Made by a program: the position numbers and the translations under genes
Assembly: GCA_026936325.1 (NCBI GenBank)
Contig: JAPTHN010000005.1
Location: forward strand, 63,231,514 to 63,295,513
Length of the DNA: 64,000 nucleotides
Source: Platynereis dumerilii
Lineage: Eukaryota; Annelida; Polychaeta; Phyllodocida; Nereididae
Direction of reading: 5' to 3'
Shown here: piece by piece, positions 1 through 13,455 of the stretch
How the letters are laid out: the number at the start of each line of letters is the position of its first letter
Numbering within the stretch: position 1 is the stretch's first letter
Notes under the pieces: model-generated
What the model was told of the DNA's origin: nothing
Database searches by the model: none
The model's input: the letters and a program-made list of their open reading frames with translations, nothing else

Positions 1-1560
1 TAAGATTAGTTTTTTAAAAATTAAGCAGAAACTACAATTTGTAAGTGCATGGCATCAAAGAGGTATGAGGTCAATTTCAGGAACATGAAAGTTAAAGTCA
101 AGCAGAATTCTGTTGTCATGTATAGTATTATTGTTCACTGGAAACTTACAATGTTGAAGACATGAGGTTTCAACCTTCCAGCTGGAGGTCTTGTTCACAT
201 GTGACTGAAACAAAGGACGACTTGATGTGTTTGTTGTTGTTAACACTCAGGAGTTGGTTGAAGACAGGGGGGAGCTGGTTATCATCTTTGGTGAAATTTC
301 CCCTGGCGGCTTAGTCTTTGGCTATTTGTATTCATTACTATATTTCTTTTTACTCATCTTGTGTTGCAATGCAATCCTAAAGCAATTGACACTGAATGAT
401 AGGCATGACCAGATTAACCATTCAACTAAAGACATTCAGCTTAGACATTTGCTTAAAGAGATTTGAATTACTCTCTTTAAAAATTTGGACATAAGAGTGA
501 TATCTCAGCACACTATTCAAATAAACATTGTATTTACACAGGGATTGTGGAAGGGGAAATTTGAATCTTGAGAAAACAGTTGATCCATCTTGCAATGCAT
601 CTCCAGTTTTCCAAATTGCTCCATCAGCATTCAGCAATGCTAATCCTGCAACATTTGCTTAGACAGCTAAATTCAAGATATAAATAATTGAAAGAACTTT
701 CTTCCTCCCTGGAGTATAATTATTTGTCTTGGAAGTATGTCAACTATGTCGCATTTCTAACTAAAAGGTGAATTTGACACATTTTGATACAGTGGCGTGT
801 TTGATAACAAGCGTCTGTCATTTAGAATTTGAAGATATAAGGCGGCCCTATTTTACTTGCATGACATGAACATAGATGTAACATGCGGCAAACAGAGCCT
901 CCCAATTTGGCACATCTTACTTTTTATTAGCATGCAAGGAATTTCAATCATCAAAATTGATTCCTTCCATGATCATTCATATCAATCAACAGAATTTCCT
1001 CAATGATTATGAGTAATGAAACTTTCAATGACAAATCCATTTAGTGAGAGCAAAACAAAAATCACAAAACTTGCGACAAATCTTCTGGGAGAAGGGCATT
1101 GCTTCAAGATACAAAGCTTTATTTATCCTCAGTCATACACCGTGCATAGCAAGTAACATTAGCTTGATAAGCTATTCAAACCAAGTTACTTGGATGCAAT
1201 TTCTTGGTGGTGGTCAGTCTTATAAATCAATGATATGCCGATATATTTGAAATTGAAATTGAAATTGATTTCCTTTTGCCTCAAAAGAGATTACAGTATA
1301 AAAACATGTAAAAACATACAATAAAAACAGGATATCACAGACTGAAGGTTAAAACGAAGAGAGTAGCAGTGATAAAACATATCTATCATAATCATTAAAA
1401 TTCTGCTGGAGCATTTTACAGCTGTCAGAGACCCCATCTGGAGCAGTTGATTTGATAGTTTTACAGGCTCTCTGACAACATGAAACATCATTTTTATGAT
1501 GAAGAGATTTATTCCCATTGTTGAAGGGAAGTCTCACCTCTGCATTGAAAGACATCTAAT
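1..1560 (+). repeat. Family I array, leading partial copy
   Basis: No gene is seen here. The stretch is the tail of an array copy cut by the window edge. About 60-250 resembles 18,190-18,310 and 24,470-24,560. About 380-760 is a copy of module P, also present near 4,010, 9,650 and 24,660, recognisable by 'acatttgcttagacagc' followed by 'tcaagatataaa'. About 940-1,030 matches the start block of family II copies (31,730; 45,170; 58,650), with 'ttcatatcaatca' shared. Short reading frames in it have no recognisable domain. Confidence 0.6.
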
Positions 1561-4500
1561 CACAGTTTCAATCCTTGATCTAGTTTACCTGAAATATCTT
1601 AATTTCTTCCAAAGCTGCCTGTCCTGGTCTTGCAAATAGGACTAGCATTTTTCTCTTTTCTTACTTAAGCTTATGACCTTCAGTCAGGACTCACATCAAT
1701 TTCTTCAAGAACTTTTCAAGTCTTAGGATCATAATGCAATATTACGACTGTATGACAAATCCCTACATAGCAACAAAAAAAGATAGACATATTCTTACAG
1801 CTGAAGTATACCCTGATAGATCTTACATCAAATAACTGAGTGAAAGCATGTCTATATTCTTGACCTAAAATGCTTTCATCTCACAGATGTGTCTGAATAT
1901 TGACAGTTTGAAATGGCTACAGAGAACCTAACAGATTGAGTCCAAAATCAATTAAAGGTCTCTAGCACTTTTATATTTTGGCAACATAGCAGCTTTTGAT
2001 AGATCTTCAGCCTACAGGCTGAGGACAGTACCGCAAAAAATGAATTCAAAAGCATTCGTTAAAATCATATAGGTCTTCTTTAGTTTGCGTCACTGGCAAT
2101 TAATGAACAAAATGTCACTAGATGAATTGATGAAACCTATCTTTTGCCTCTGAAAAGGCATTGAATTTAGACTTGGACATTTTAATAGTAGGCTACACTA
2201 AGGGATCTTCCTCTCTGAAACAGAAGGTATTGTAACATTTGTAATAATGTGTTGTTTCTATTTATGGGAACTCTTAAAATTTCCATAAACAGGAAGTAAA
2301 ACATGACAATTGGTTAACATACCAGGCCTTTGAGAAGCTCATGCCAATAATTAGAAAAAGAGTAATATAGGATCTCTATAAAAAGTAGTTTGTATTGTGT
2401 TTATAACATTGACAAAATACTAGTATCATCGTGGAGAACTGATGGAAGCATATTATCATATATAAAGTGCAAAAGTGTCTCTCTCTGCAAACATTAATCA
2501 TAGTGAACTATGAGGAACACATTTAATGGTTATTAAGCCACAAGGTTAATGCTAATTATTCAAGATAAATTGGTCCTATTTTCTTTGATCTCTTAATGCA
2601 CTCTCTTACTTTAATGCACAGAGGAAGGAACAAGAGGTCACCTCCTGAAGGGATTCCTAAATTACGCTTTTTTGTAGGCACAAACTATTGTCTGTTGAGT
2701 ACTCCCTTTGAATTAATGCTGCTTGGCATTTCAGGACACCTGGAGCCAGTTACAAAAGAGGAAAGAGAAAAGATAGAATGGTCACCTATACAGGGGTGTC
2801 AGACTGTCACTTTCATTTTAAAGTGATGGCGCAAATTGGGCCAAAACCTTACTGAAGATGCCACGAGCCCTACCTACAGTGACGCCACTGCACCTATGCC
2901 ATAAAAAAGGTAGATCAGACAATTTAGTAATGGTAACTTATATTGTGTACAGTAATATAATGTTGTAAATTCATTATGCTATAAATATCATAGAAATGGT
3001 TTACAGTTCTAAAGAGATTTAATTTTCTACATGAAATGACATTCCTTTTACTTGCATGGCTAAAAAATCATTCTTGAAGCTCATCGGCTTAATACTCCGA
3101 CTCGGAGTCTCCGAGTGACTTTTTCCTTTGAGCCTATAATTCACGAAGCCTGTTTGCTTGCAGATAACAATATTTACAAAGTGTCTCTTTACCTCTTTGA
3201 TATTAAGCTGCTTGTGTTAATCAGGAAAAATTAATTAACAAAGATAGAGATTAGGTCATTATGATCTTTGCATATATTTTTATTTTAACCTTGCACGGGA
3301 TCCTTTGAGAGGCAGAAGGGCTTCTTTCATTGGCAATATCTGAACTGGGAAGTTGTTAAAACAACAAATTGGTTTGATGAAAATCGAGCCTCCACAAAAC
3401 AAGGCCATTAGACTGGCTAATTGGGTTGAAAGCAGCTCTTCACACAGCCCAGATTGTCACTCTCGGCAGTTTTGAAAACCTGTCCCAATTGTGAGCAACT
3501 CTGCATGGGCCTCCACTGCTGTTGAACATTATAATAATGCAATTATTTTAGTGACAGCCCAAATTTAACAGAAAAGAATGCTTGTTTGACACAATTACAA
3601 CAGCTACAGCTATGGCTATTCTGTTACATAATTTGTTGAAGCCTCCTGCTTTACTAAAGCTTGAAGGTGCCTTGTTTGTGTTAAAAGGACAAGCATGAAG
3701 TGGAAAGATTTGTGTAACCATAGCAATGGAAGTTGTGTGTAAGTAGATTGTGAGAACGTGAGAAGGGAAATATGGTTAGTTGGCGGGAAGAGAAATAGCA
3801 TAGGCCAAGGAAGAAGATATAATTTATTTATAATGTGATCGAGGTATGATGTTGGTGTCAGGGACAGAAAATTAAAGAATTTCCTATTTTGGGCAGCCGT
3901 TTGATAATCATCAAAGATCTGCTTAGTAACCTGCAGAACCGCATAAATATAAGGCTAAAGTCCCAATCAACCATCCATAGAACTTTTTCAGCCTGCACAA
4001 TGTCGTACTTTTAAAACAACATACATTTAGGAATAAGAGCAATATCTTAGCAAAATCTTCACATAAAACATTGTATTTGTGCAGGGAATGTGGAAATAGA
4101 AATTTGATTCTTCTGCTTCCGCTTCTGCCTGTTACTTGGCACATTCAAAATGCTGAATATTACGCCAAGGATAAACAGTTAATCCATTATGCAATGCATC
4201 TCTTGTTTTCCAAATTTACTCATCAGCAATGCTAAATTGTTAATCCAGCAAAGTTTGCTTAGACAGCCAAATGCAAGATATAAATTATTGATCAAAACGT
4301 TTTTTTCCCCTCTTTTTGAGTAAAATTGTTTTTCGTGAACTTATGTCAACTATCGCGCATTTTTAACTAAAAATACTTATTTTAAGCTAAAGGGAACTTA
4401 GGGAAGTCTGGAAAACTTCAGGTTATGTCACACTGTCATCCATGATGAGGCTATATCTTAGGTTTAATAATAGGTTTTGTGACAACCAAATTTGGTTTTT

Positions 4501-7500
4501 CATAGCATTCTGGTAATTACGTTGACTTCAGGAAGTACCTGTCGATTCTAAATGTCAGTTCAGAGATATGTTAAATTCTCATCATACACAATGTAAATAC
4601 TGCATGGAAGCAAATATCATAATGTATTTTACGAAAGTTCAATTTATTGTCCTTGATATCCAACTTTTTCTTCAGATATTTGGAAACCCAAGAAAATCTG
4701 GAAAACAATAGTATATTGCCATTGAACATCGGACAAAGAATCGAAAAAGTATAATACTATAATACACATATGGTGATGTACTTGCTGCATGCATGGTAAA
4801 TGACGATACCCATATGACCAGATTCTTGATGAGTTATAGCTTCAGGAAACCAGGTGGCATTAGCCAGACAAGTGACAGCCTTGATAGCACCAAGGACCTC
4901 TAGGCTAATCATGTTGGCCTTCAGCCAGTTATTAATCAGCAAAGTCAACATACTGCAAAGATTAACAGATTGAGTGAGGAAGAAGTAGAGATCACCAAGC
5001 AGTGTGTAAGTCTATACATGTATATAAATCACCAGCCATTTATGCTCATAAGTCTTACTTATATTCATCATGTTCAGACATATTTATCAGCCGATTTTGT
5101 TTCAAAATATAGGAAACACAGTATTTAAAATCCATTTAATCAAGGTAAAATAAACGAAAAATCAATTTTGCAAAACCTTATTTTATCTGATTTCCTGGCG
5201 ACTTTAACACATTTTGCTGCAGTGATTTTAAGCAACAATAGTAAATTCCAAATTTTGCTTCAATTTTAATGCCTACAACAAAAAACAAGCAATGGCTCAG
5301 TTCTGGTGAAATCAATTAGGAGACATCCCTTTTTCAAAATCCACCCACTTAAGCAAGTGTGACCAGATCTGACGCAAACTGAAAATGCTTGAGCTCCATG
5401 ATCACAGAGGTGCTTGCTGCATGAATTGCAAATTTGAAGGATCATTTTTCAATAATAATCACATTGAACAAGGATGTTTGTTCAGCAATAGAAATAATTG
5501 AAGCTCATACTTCAAGGAAGGCATGGATGTGCTTTAAAATTTTACAAAAGCCATTTGGGTATTTCTCTCCTGCATGTTGTCTTGAGAGCAATTTAAGGTT
5601 TTTTTATGCAATATAATAGGTGGATAATTTTCTGAATCAAGCACAAGTTCCAGCTAAAATGCATTTTCATATGTTCAAACAATAGGCCTTTGGTTCTTGG
5701 CTGGTGTCAAGAAACAAACTGTGTGAAGTAATCAAGTAAGCAAAAAGGCAGAAAGCAGAACCTAAATTATCACATTGTCAGAACCTTTGTACATTTTATG
5801 ACCAATTATTACCATCAGGCAGAATATTCCCAAGGCAATGCACAAGAACACAAAGGCGAAGTAAAATCATTTGTGTCAGCAGGTGTGATGTCAGCAAACA
5901 AGTGTGTATGTATGCCTTAAATTTTGATTTAGATATAATTACTCTGTTCGCTTTCAACATCATCAATTGCAACAAATTTTGTTTTACATGCATGAGTGAC
6001 AATAAATTATCATTGAATTGTGTCATATCATATGTTATTGGAGCCTTCAATTTCTATGTGAATCGAAAATTATCTCTTCACCCTAATCTAGCTCCAGACC
6101 TTACTTCAAGCTAACACATGCTCCCTGTGCTTCTGATTCCATGCTGATAATTCCAAAAGCTGTTTAGTGCAGGTTTTTAGTTTGTAATTACAGACTTTGC
6201 AATAAGCGGAATATCTGCTTTTCACTGCTTTGATGTTAATCTTCTCACACTAATCTGCGAAATGGAATTAATAAACAATTGGTTTGCAGCTTATGTTCAA
6301 AGCATCTCGCATTTGGCGGGATTTGCTTCAGGCTATCGAAGTCTCAGAACTTTTGAGAACCTGACACCATAACCTGCAGGAACATTTCCTGATTATTTTG
6401 TTATTCATCATATCTGCTGTTAATGGTATATTATATAAATCAGATGTCATATCAGAAATTCTCTGTACGGATGTTTAATAGATGGAATGACCGAGGATGG
6501 AAAAATAATGGTTTCTTTTCATCATATCAAGCTTGGAGGAGTGAATGTCTTAGGCAGCTAAGAAAGACGACAGATGGACAGATATGCAGTCATTGCAGTG
6601 CATTTATTGACATAAGGTAAAGGGTTATATTTCCATTAGATATTACAAAGCACTAGTTGCATTAATTACTCAACCAAATCATAGCTTAGATTACTAGAAT
6701 TTCAGAAGACAGGCCTTAGCATCCATGAAATGCAGATCTGTAATCTATTTGACTGTCAATAAAAGTCTAGACAAGCTTCCACCTTATCAGTTAGGTCAGC
6801 CCAATCTACTTATATCTCCTCTTCATTCATAATTCAAGGCATTGCTCCCTCCCAAGTTCAATTAATATTGTGGTCTTGTAAAGCCTCTTCCTTCCACCTT
6901 GCTCTGGCAACTCAGATTTCTGCCGGAGCTCCCATTCCTTTAAATGCTCGCCATGTGTAACTGTGGTGTTGATGCCTTCTGAAAGTTGTTAAGATTTACA
7001 GTGTTTGTATAATTATGGAACTTAAAAATAATCATCACTTGAATTGTTATTTTAGTGGGAACTGACACGTTTTCCATCAGATCACTAATTGTGCTAAAGA
7101 GAGCCACTAGAGGACACAATGCAATTTTTATGTAACACTTTGTCAAGTTTCAAGCAAACCTGTGGACACTGCATATTTTTTTATGATTACTACATTATTC
7201 TTGTTGATTTCTGAAATTTGAGTAACATACACAAAATTGATGGGAACCTGTTTCATACTTCTGCATCCAATAACCTGAAGACACCTGACAAAATTACTGT
7301 AAAATTTGAAATTCTGAGTTAGCTCAAATGATTGAGTGAGATGGTTGCACAATTTGTTTGAGCCATGATAGCTTGCCGTTTTGATAATCTTTATGTTGTT
7401 ATAACTTGCAAACAACAAGCTATCTTGCTCAAAGGAATTGTGCAACCATCTCGCTCAATCAATTAAGCTAACTCAAAATTCAAAATTTGCAGTGTGCAGG

Positions 7501-8400
7501 AACATTCTCTGGTAATTTGCTGTGACTCAACATCTGCTGTTAATGACATGCTATATCAACCAAATCTCATTAAAATGCTTAATATAGTGTATTATCATGC
7601 AACAGATAACATATGAACGCCACGGAAGCAAAACAGTATCAGTATGGAATACAAAGTGATCGTGTGGACTTATACTGTATTGTCATTCAATCTAGCATGA
7701 GCGGACAGCCAGATAGCTGGCTGAAATGAATTATTGACATTAGCCATAAGGTCACAATCCAGTTATATATATTCTGAAATGCACGTCACATTTACGTAGA
7801 TCTATCAACCAAATTACATGGTAACTTTGAATTTCAGAAAACATGTTTTAAAATCGTGAAATGCTGATATACATGTACAATGTATTTAGCTGTAAATAAA
7901 TATCCAGCTCATGAATTGGGACAGACTAATCTACTTATATCTCCTCATTCATGATTCAAGGCATTGCTCACTCTCTTGATCTATTTACATTGTGGTCCTT
8001 AAACTTCTATCTTTCATATTGCTCTTTTAAAAAGCTCAGTTTTCGGATGGAGCTCTCATTCTATTTTATTTGGAACTGTTTCTCCACGCAGAATGTTGAT
8101 GCTTTCTGTCAAAAAGCTGTATAGATTGTAAAATAGTCCAAGACCTGACTTTAACTTTGTATATTACTAGAATTCCATTGATTTCAATTAAATTGGGAAA
8201 TGCAAGACACAAACATCACACTAACTGACAAACTATTTGTATTTTGTTGAGGAGAATCCTGGCATGGCCGTCATTATAGATTTGGTAAAGCATCTTTCAC
8301 AATAACAAGTGAATTTACAGGAACCATATCATGCTGTGAAGTGTATTCTTAAAACAAAAGTTTTATGACAATTATTCTGGAAAAATAGGTTCTGTAAAGT
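1561..8400 (+). repeat. Family I array copy 1
   Basis: This is a noncoding unit with modules in order: a lead block (1,561-2,580, matching 21,530-22,660), A (2,584-3,500), P (3,950-4,370), B (4,757-5,020), C (6,181-6,330) and D (6,728-6,960). It continues with a block (6,960-7,570) that matches 27,340-27,506 plus 29,521-29,690, and a second D (7,860-8,130) that matches 30,840-31,060. Module G lies at 1,885-1,960. It is the most complete family I copy and has no large insertion, so it is the empty-site reference for insertions in copies 2-4. Frames are short and no protein domain was recognised. Confidence 0.7.
6231..6320 (+). repeat. Module C core, copy 1
   Basis: Conserved core beginning 'tgatgttaatcttctcacac'. 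Two TAATCT sites are present. The third site reads GAATTA here instead of GGATTA, so one bicoid-type site is lost, while ATAAACA and ACAATTGG are kept. Function is inferred only. Confidence 0.7.
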
Positions 8401-9423
8401 TCTCTGATTCTTTGATCTCTTAATGCACTCTCTTACTTTAAGGTACTGAGGAAGGAAGAAGGGGTCACCTCCTGAAGGGATTCCTAATTGCACTTTCTTG
8501 CAGGCACAAACTGTTGTCTGTTGAGTACTCCCTTTGGAAAGAGGTTGCTTGGCATTTCAGAAAATATGTGTCCTGATGCCTAACTGAAAAGAGAAAAGAG
8601 ATAATTGTCACCTATACAGGGGTGTCAGTTTCATTTTAAAGTGATTGAGCAAATTGAGCCAAAGCCTTCACGGAAGATGTCACCAGCTCCTCTTACACTG
8701 ACACCAATGCACTTATACCATAAAAAAGGTAGATCAGACAATTTAGTAATGGCAAATTATATTGTGTACAGTAATATAATATTGTAATTTCATTATGCTA
8801 TAAATATCACAGAAATGGTTTAGAGTTCCAACAATAGTAAATCTGCAGTTCTAAAGAGATTTAATTTTCTACATGAAATAACATTCCTTTTACTTGCATG
8901 GCTAAAAATTCATTATTGAAGCTCACCAGCTTAATACTCCGAGTGACTTTTTCCTTTCAGCCTATAATTCCTGAAGCCTGTTTGCTGGCAGATAGAAATA
9001 TTTACAAAGTGTCTCTTTACCTCTTTGATGTTAAGCTACTTGTGTTAATCGGGAAAAATCAATCAACAAAGATAGAGATCAGGTGGTAATGATCTTTGTA
9101 TACATTTCCATGGCAACCTTACATGTGTCATAAACGAGATGATCTTTGCATACATTTTTATTGTAACCTTGCATGGGATCCTTTGAGGCATAAGGACTTC
9201 TTTCATTGGCAATATCTGAACTGTGAAGCTGTGAAAACATTGAAATTGGTTTGATGAAAATCGAGCCTCCACAAAACAAGGCCATTAGACTGGCTAATTG
9301 GGTTGAAAGCAGGGCAATTCCGTAAAGTCTGATTCACAGATTTTACACTTTAGCAGCAGGTTTAGCCCTACCATTATAGCTTAGCTATTTCATTGTTATC
9401 CAGGCATGAGGCCAGGTAATAGG

Positions 9424-9594
9424 GGTATCAGACAAGCCATCAACCAAAGCTTCAAGTGTAACAGAAATTGAGCTATGGCAAAATATCATGGTGTCGGACG
9501 TACACCGTGTAATGTACGTCCGACACCATGGTATTTGCTTTATATCTCACCTCCTATTGGACTTGGAACTTTGGTTGACGGCTTGTCTGATACG
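9424..9594. mobile_element. Foldback MITE-like palindrome
   Basis: The arms 'gtatcagacaagccatcaac' (from 9,425) and its near reverse complement (9,570-9,593) enclose a continuing imperfect palindrome. Its centre is a perfect 17-bp inverted repeat, 'atggtgtcggacgtaca', around an 8-base loop. The whole strand could fold into one hairpin. It lies in a place where copy 2 departs from copy 1. No coding capacity; superfamily not determined. Confidence 0.65.
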
Positions 9595-11702
9595 TATAAC
9601 AATAAAGTCCCAATCAACTGTCCATAGAACTTTTTCAGCCTCCACAATGTCACACTTTTAAAACAACATCAATTTAGGAATAAGAGCAATATCTCAGCAC
9701 AATCTTCACATAAAACATTGTATTTGTGTAGGGACTTTTGGAAGGAGTAATTTGAATCCTGAGTAAACAGTTAATCCATTATGCAATGCATCTCTTGCTT
9801 TCTAAATTTACTCATCAGCAATGATAATCCTGCAAAGTTTGCCTAGACAGCCAAATTCAAGATATAAATTATTGAACAAAATGTATTCTCCCCACTTCTT
9901 GAGTAAAATTGTTTGTCCTGACCTTATGTCAACTATCTCGAATTTCTGACTACAAATACCAATTCTAAGCTAAAGGGAAGTCTGAAAAACTTTAAGTTAT
10001 GTCATGCTATCATCTATGATGAGGCTATAAATTAAATGATAGGTTTTGTGACAACCAAATTTGGTTTTTCATAGCATTCTGGGAATTACATTGACTTCAG
10101 GAAGTACCTGTCGATTCTAAATGTTAGTTCAGAGATATGTTAAATCCTTATCATACCCAATTGAAATACTGTATGAAAGCAAATATCATAATATATTTTA
10201 CAAGATTGCAATTTATTGTCCCTGATATCCAACTTTTTCTCCAGATATTTCGAAACCCTGGAAAACAATAGTGTATTGCCATTGAACATCGGACAAAGAA
10301 TGGAAAAAGTATAAATACTATAATACACATGTGGTGATGTACTTGCTGCATGGTATATGACGATTCCCATATGACCAGACTCTTGATGAGTTATAGCTTC
10401 AGGAAACCAGGTGGCATTAGCCAGACAAGTGACAGCCTTGATAGCACCAAGGACCTCAAGGTTAATCAGGTTGGCCTTCAGCTAGTTATTAATCAGTAAA
10501 GTCAACATACTGCAAAGATTAACAGAATGAGGGAGAGATTTTCAAGCCTTATGTCAGTCTGTACACACTTATGATATGAAGTTGTATATCATCTGGCTTG
10601 GACTAATTCATCATATTTATGTTGAAGAAAAGTTCACTTGACATCCTCCTATGTTTCTTGTCCATGTAAATTGCATATTTAAATTTTTCTGTTAATAAAT
10701 TATGATCTTATCTTAAACTTGAAATCATTTATTAGTCAATTTTCAAATAATGGGAAACACAGAATTCAAAATCCATTTAATCATTATCAATTAATTTTGC
10801 AACACCATAAATGCCCCATTTCCTCAGCACCTTCCAAGACATTTGTGATTTTAAGCAACAAATTCCAAATTTTGCTTGAAATTTAACACCACAATAAAAA
10901 CATGCAATCGTTGAGTTTTGATGGAATCAATTGGAAGACATCACTTTGACAAAATCCACCCACTTCAGCAAGTGTGATCAGATCTGACGCAAACTGAAAA
11001 TGCTTGAGCTCCATGATCACAGAGGTGCTTGCTGCATGAATTGCAAATTTGAAGAATCATTTTTCAATAATAATCACATTGAACAAGGATGTTTGTTCAG
11101 CAATAGAAATAATTGAAGCTCATACTTCAAGGAAGGCATGGATGTTCTCTAATTTTTACTAAAGCCATTTTTGTATTTCTCTCCTGTTGTTTGGACAGCA
11201 ATTTCAGATTTCTTTTTTCATGCAGTATAATAGATGGAAAAAAATCTGTGTCAAGCACCTGTTCCAGCTAAAATGTATTTTCATATGTTCAAACATTAGC
11301 CTTTGGTTCTTGGCTGGCGTCAAGAAACAAACTATGTGCAGTAATCAAGTGTGCAAAAAGACAGAAAGCAGAACCTAAATGATCGGATTGTCTTAACCCA
11401 TTGTACATTTTACAACCAAGTATTGCCGTCAAGCAGAATATTCCCAAGGCAATACAAAATAACACAAAGACTAAGCAAAATAATTTGTGTCAGCAGGTGC
11501 TCAACAATGTGGTGTATGTATGTCTTAAAATTAAAGTTATATTTCATTACTCTGTTCATTTTGAATATCATTGACCTTCACTCTTGTAAATGTACCGAAA
11601 ATTATCTCTACATCCGAATCTAACTACGGACCTTACTCAAAGCCAACGCAAACTCCCTGTGCTTCTGATTCCAGGCTGATAAATTGATAATTCCAAAAGC
11701 TG

Positions 11703-12540
11703 TTAAGGTGGCTTGCTACTCACGTGAAATGGCTGTTAACGAAAATTCACGCGCAGCCAGGCAGGCCCTATCTATCCTAACGTCACCACAGCAGGTCAGC
11801 TCTGCTGTCATCTTTTTTTAATTCTGAGAATTTCAAGTGTCGGCCGCTTCGTTTGCAAATTGTGCCACTTCTATTGGGGTTTGAGACTTCCCGTTTGAAG
11901 CACTAGATGCGCTATGATGAGTACTACAAGCAGCCGGAGTTTGATACTCAGAATAGAAGATTTTTACAGGCGATTTTACTCAAGCAGGTCTAATTTCTCA
12001 AAAATTACTTGGTACTAAAAAATAAATTGTATATCAATTTCAAGTGTGGTAGGAAGGGTTGTCTGTATTATCATATTGTTCCCCACTATTTTTGGAAGTA
12101 AATGACAAAGAATTAAAAAATCCTATCTGGTAAATTTTTTTTAGCACCATAGTTTATTAAAAAAGTTAAAATTGTCAAAATCAAAACTTTTATTCTGAGA
12201 CCCTTGGAAAGTCCTTTAAACTAAATATATCTCTTTGAAATTGCAATAAGCTTTTCCCCTCAAGTGTCTTCTTTAATTTCATGCTTCATTGCATAATATG
12301 GGATGCATGACCAAGGAATAGCAGGGAAAACTTCACAGTAAAAAATTTAAGAAAAAAATTCAGTTTTTCAGGTTTGGGTGAACTGACTTTCTCGTGCATA
12401 ATCTCAAATATTTTTTTTTAAAGGCTGGTAACGACCACTTTTTTTTACATATCTTTGCTATAAACTATATTTTCTATCATTCTAAACTATTTTATGAGAA
12501 ATCCTATCTCGGAAAGTTCACGAGTATCGAGCCACCTTAA
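11703..12540. mobile_element. TTAA-flanked nonautonomous DNA transposon
   Basis: The element at 11,707-12,536 is bounded by TTAA on both sides. Its ends are inverted: left 'ggtggcttgctactcacg', right reverse complement 'ggtggctcgatactcgtg'. The paralogous site near 6,163 (and again near 20,785) reads 'agctgtttagtgcagg' or similar without insertion, which confirms both borders. TTAA target duplication is the hallmark of the piggyBac superfamily. No transposase frame is present, so it would need an enzyme from elsewhere. The interior is AT-rich and otherwise featureless. Confidence 0.8.
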
Positions 12541-12604
12541 GTGCAGGTTTTTGGTTTGTAATAACACACTACGCAATAAGCTGAATATCTGGTTTTCACA
12601 GCTT

Positions 12605-12690
12605 TGATGTTAATCTTCTCACACTAATCTGCGAAATGGGATTAATAAACAATTGGTTGGCAGCTTATGTGCAAAGCATCTCCCATTTTG
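12605..12690 (+). repeat. Module C core, copy 2
   Basis: Reference copy. TAATCT lies at 12,611-12,616 and 12,625-12,630, GGATTA (reverse TAATCC) at 12,639-12,644, ATAAACA at 12,645-12,651 and ACAATTGG at 12,649-12,656. The forkhead-like and Sox-like motifs overlap by three bases. The motif names come from general knowledge of these factor classes; binding is not shown. Confidence 0.7.
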
Positions 12691-13330
12691 TGGTGTTTGC
12701 TTCAGGCTATTGAAGTTCTGAACTTATTAAGAAATCTGATAACTGGACCTCAAGCGACTTTCCTGGTCATTTGTTATTCTTAATGCTGTCAATGGCATAT
12801 TATATAAATCAGATGTCATATCGGAAGTTATCTGTATTGTGTACTGCAGTCCAAGACACATAGGTAGAATGACCGAGAATAAATAATAATGGTTTCTATT
12901 CATTACATCAAGCTTGGTGGTCAGACTCTATAAGGCAACTAAGACAGACGAGAGATGGACAGACATGCAGGACATTCATTGACATAAGGCAGAAGTTTAT
13001 ATTTCAATCAGATAGTCCCAAGCCCCAGAACTACTCTACAGCCTATAGATTACCAGAATTTTCGGAAAAAGGCTTTAGCATCTATGAAATGCAGATCTGT
13101 AATCTATTTGACTGTCAATAAAACTCCAGACGAGCTTCCAGCTTATGAATTAGGAACTGCCCAATCTTCTTATATCTCCTCCTCATTCATAATTCTAGGC
13201 ATTGCCTCCTTCCAAGTTGAGTTAACATAGTGGTTTTCTAAAGCCTCTTCCTCCCACCTTGCTCTGGTAACTCAGATTTCTGCTAGAGCTCCCATTCATA
13301 GTTTTAATCCTGAATCAAGTTTACACTTGC

Positions 13331-13455
13331 CGGGGGGGGGGGTACTAAAAATGAGCATGGAACCTAAGGGTTGGGTACTAAAAATCAGCATGGAACTCAA
13401 GGGGGCATCAATTTTTGACCCGAAGTTCTGACAAAACTCCCACCTCCCTCCCACA
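13331..13455. repeat. G-rich short tandem repeat
   Basis: A run of about ten G is followed by two imperfect copies of a unit of about 34-36 bp starting 'tactaaaaatgagcatgg'. A related stretch in opposite orientation sits at 22,390-22,530. It marks the left border of the fossil retroelement segment. No gene. Confidence 0.5.

Larger units (their letters stand above)
8401..13330 (+). repeat. Family I array copy 2
   Basis: Noncoding unit: A (8,401-9,310), P (9,601-9,990), B (10,320-10,540), C (12,560-12,700) and D (13,070-13,310). Relative to copy 1 it lacks the counterpart of about 3,435-3,945; a foldback element and unique sequence (9,316-9,600) sit at that place. A TTAA-flanked element interrupts it at 11,703-12,540. 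The right end runs into a G-rich short repeat and then a fossil retroelement. No host gene seen. Confidence 0.7.
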
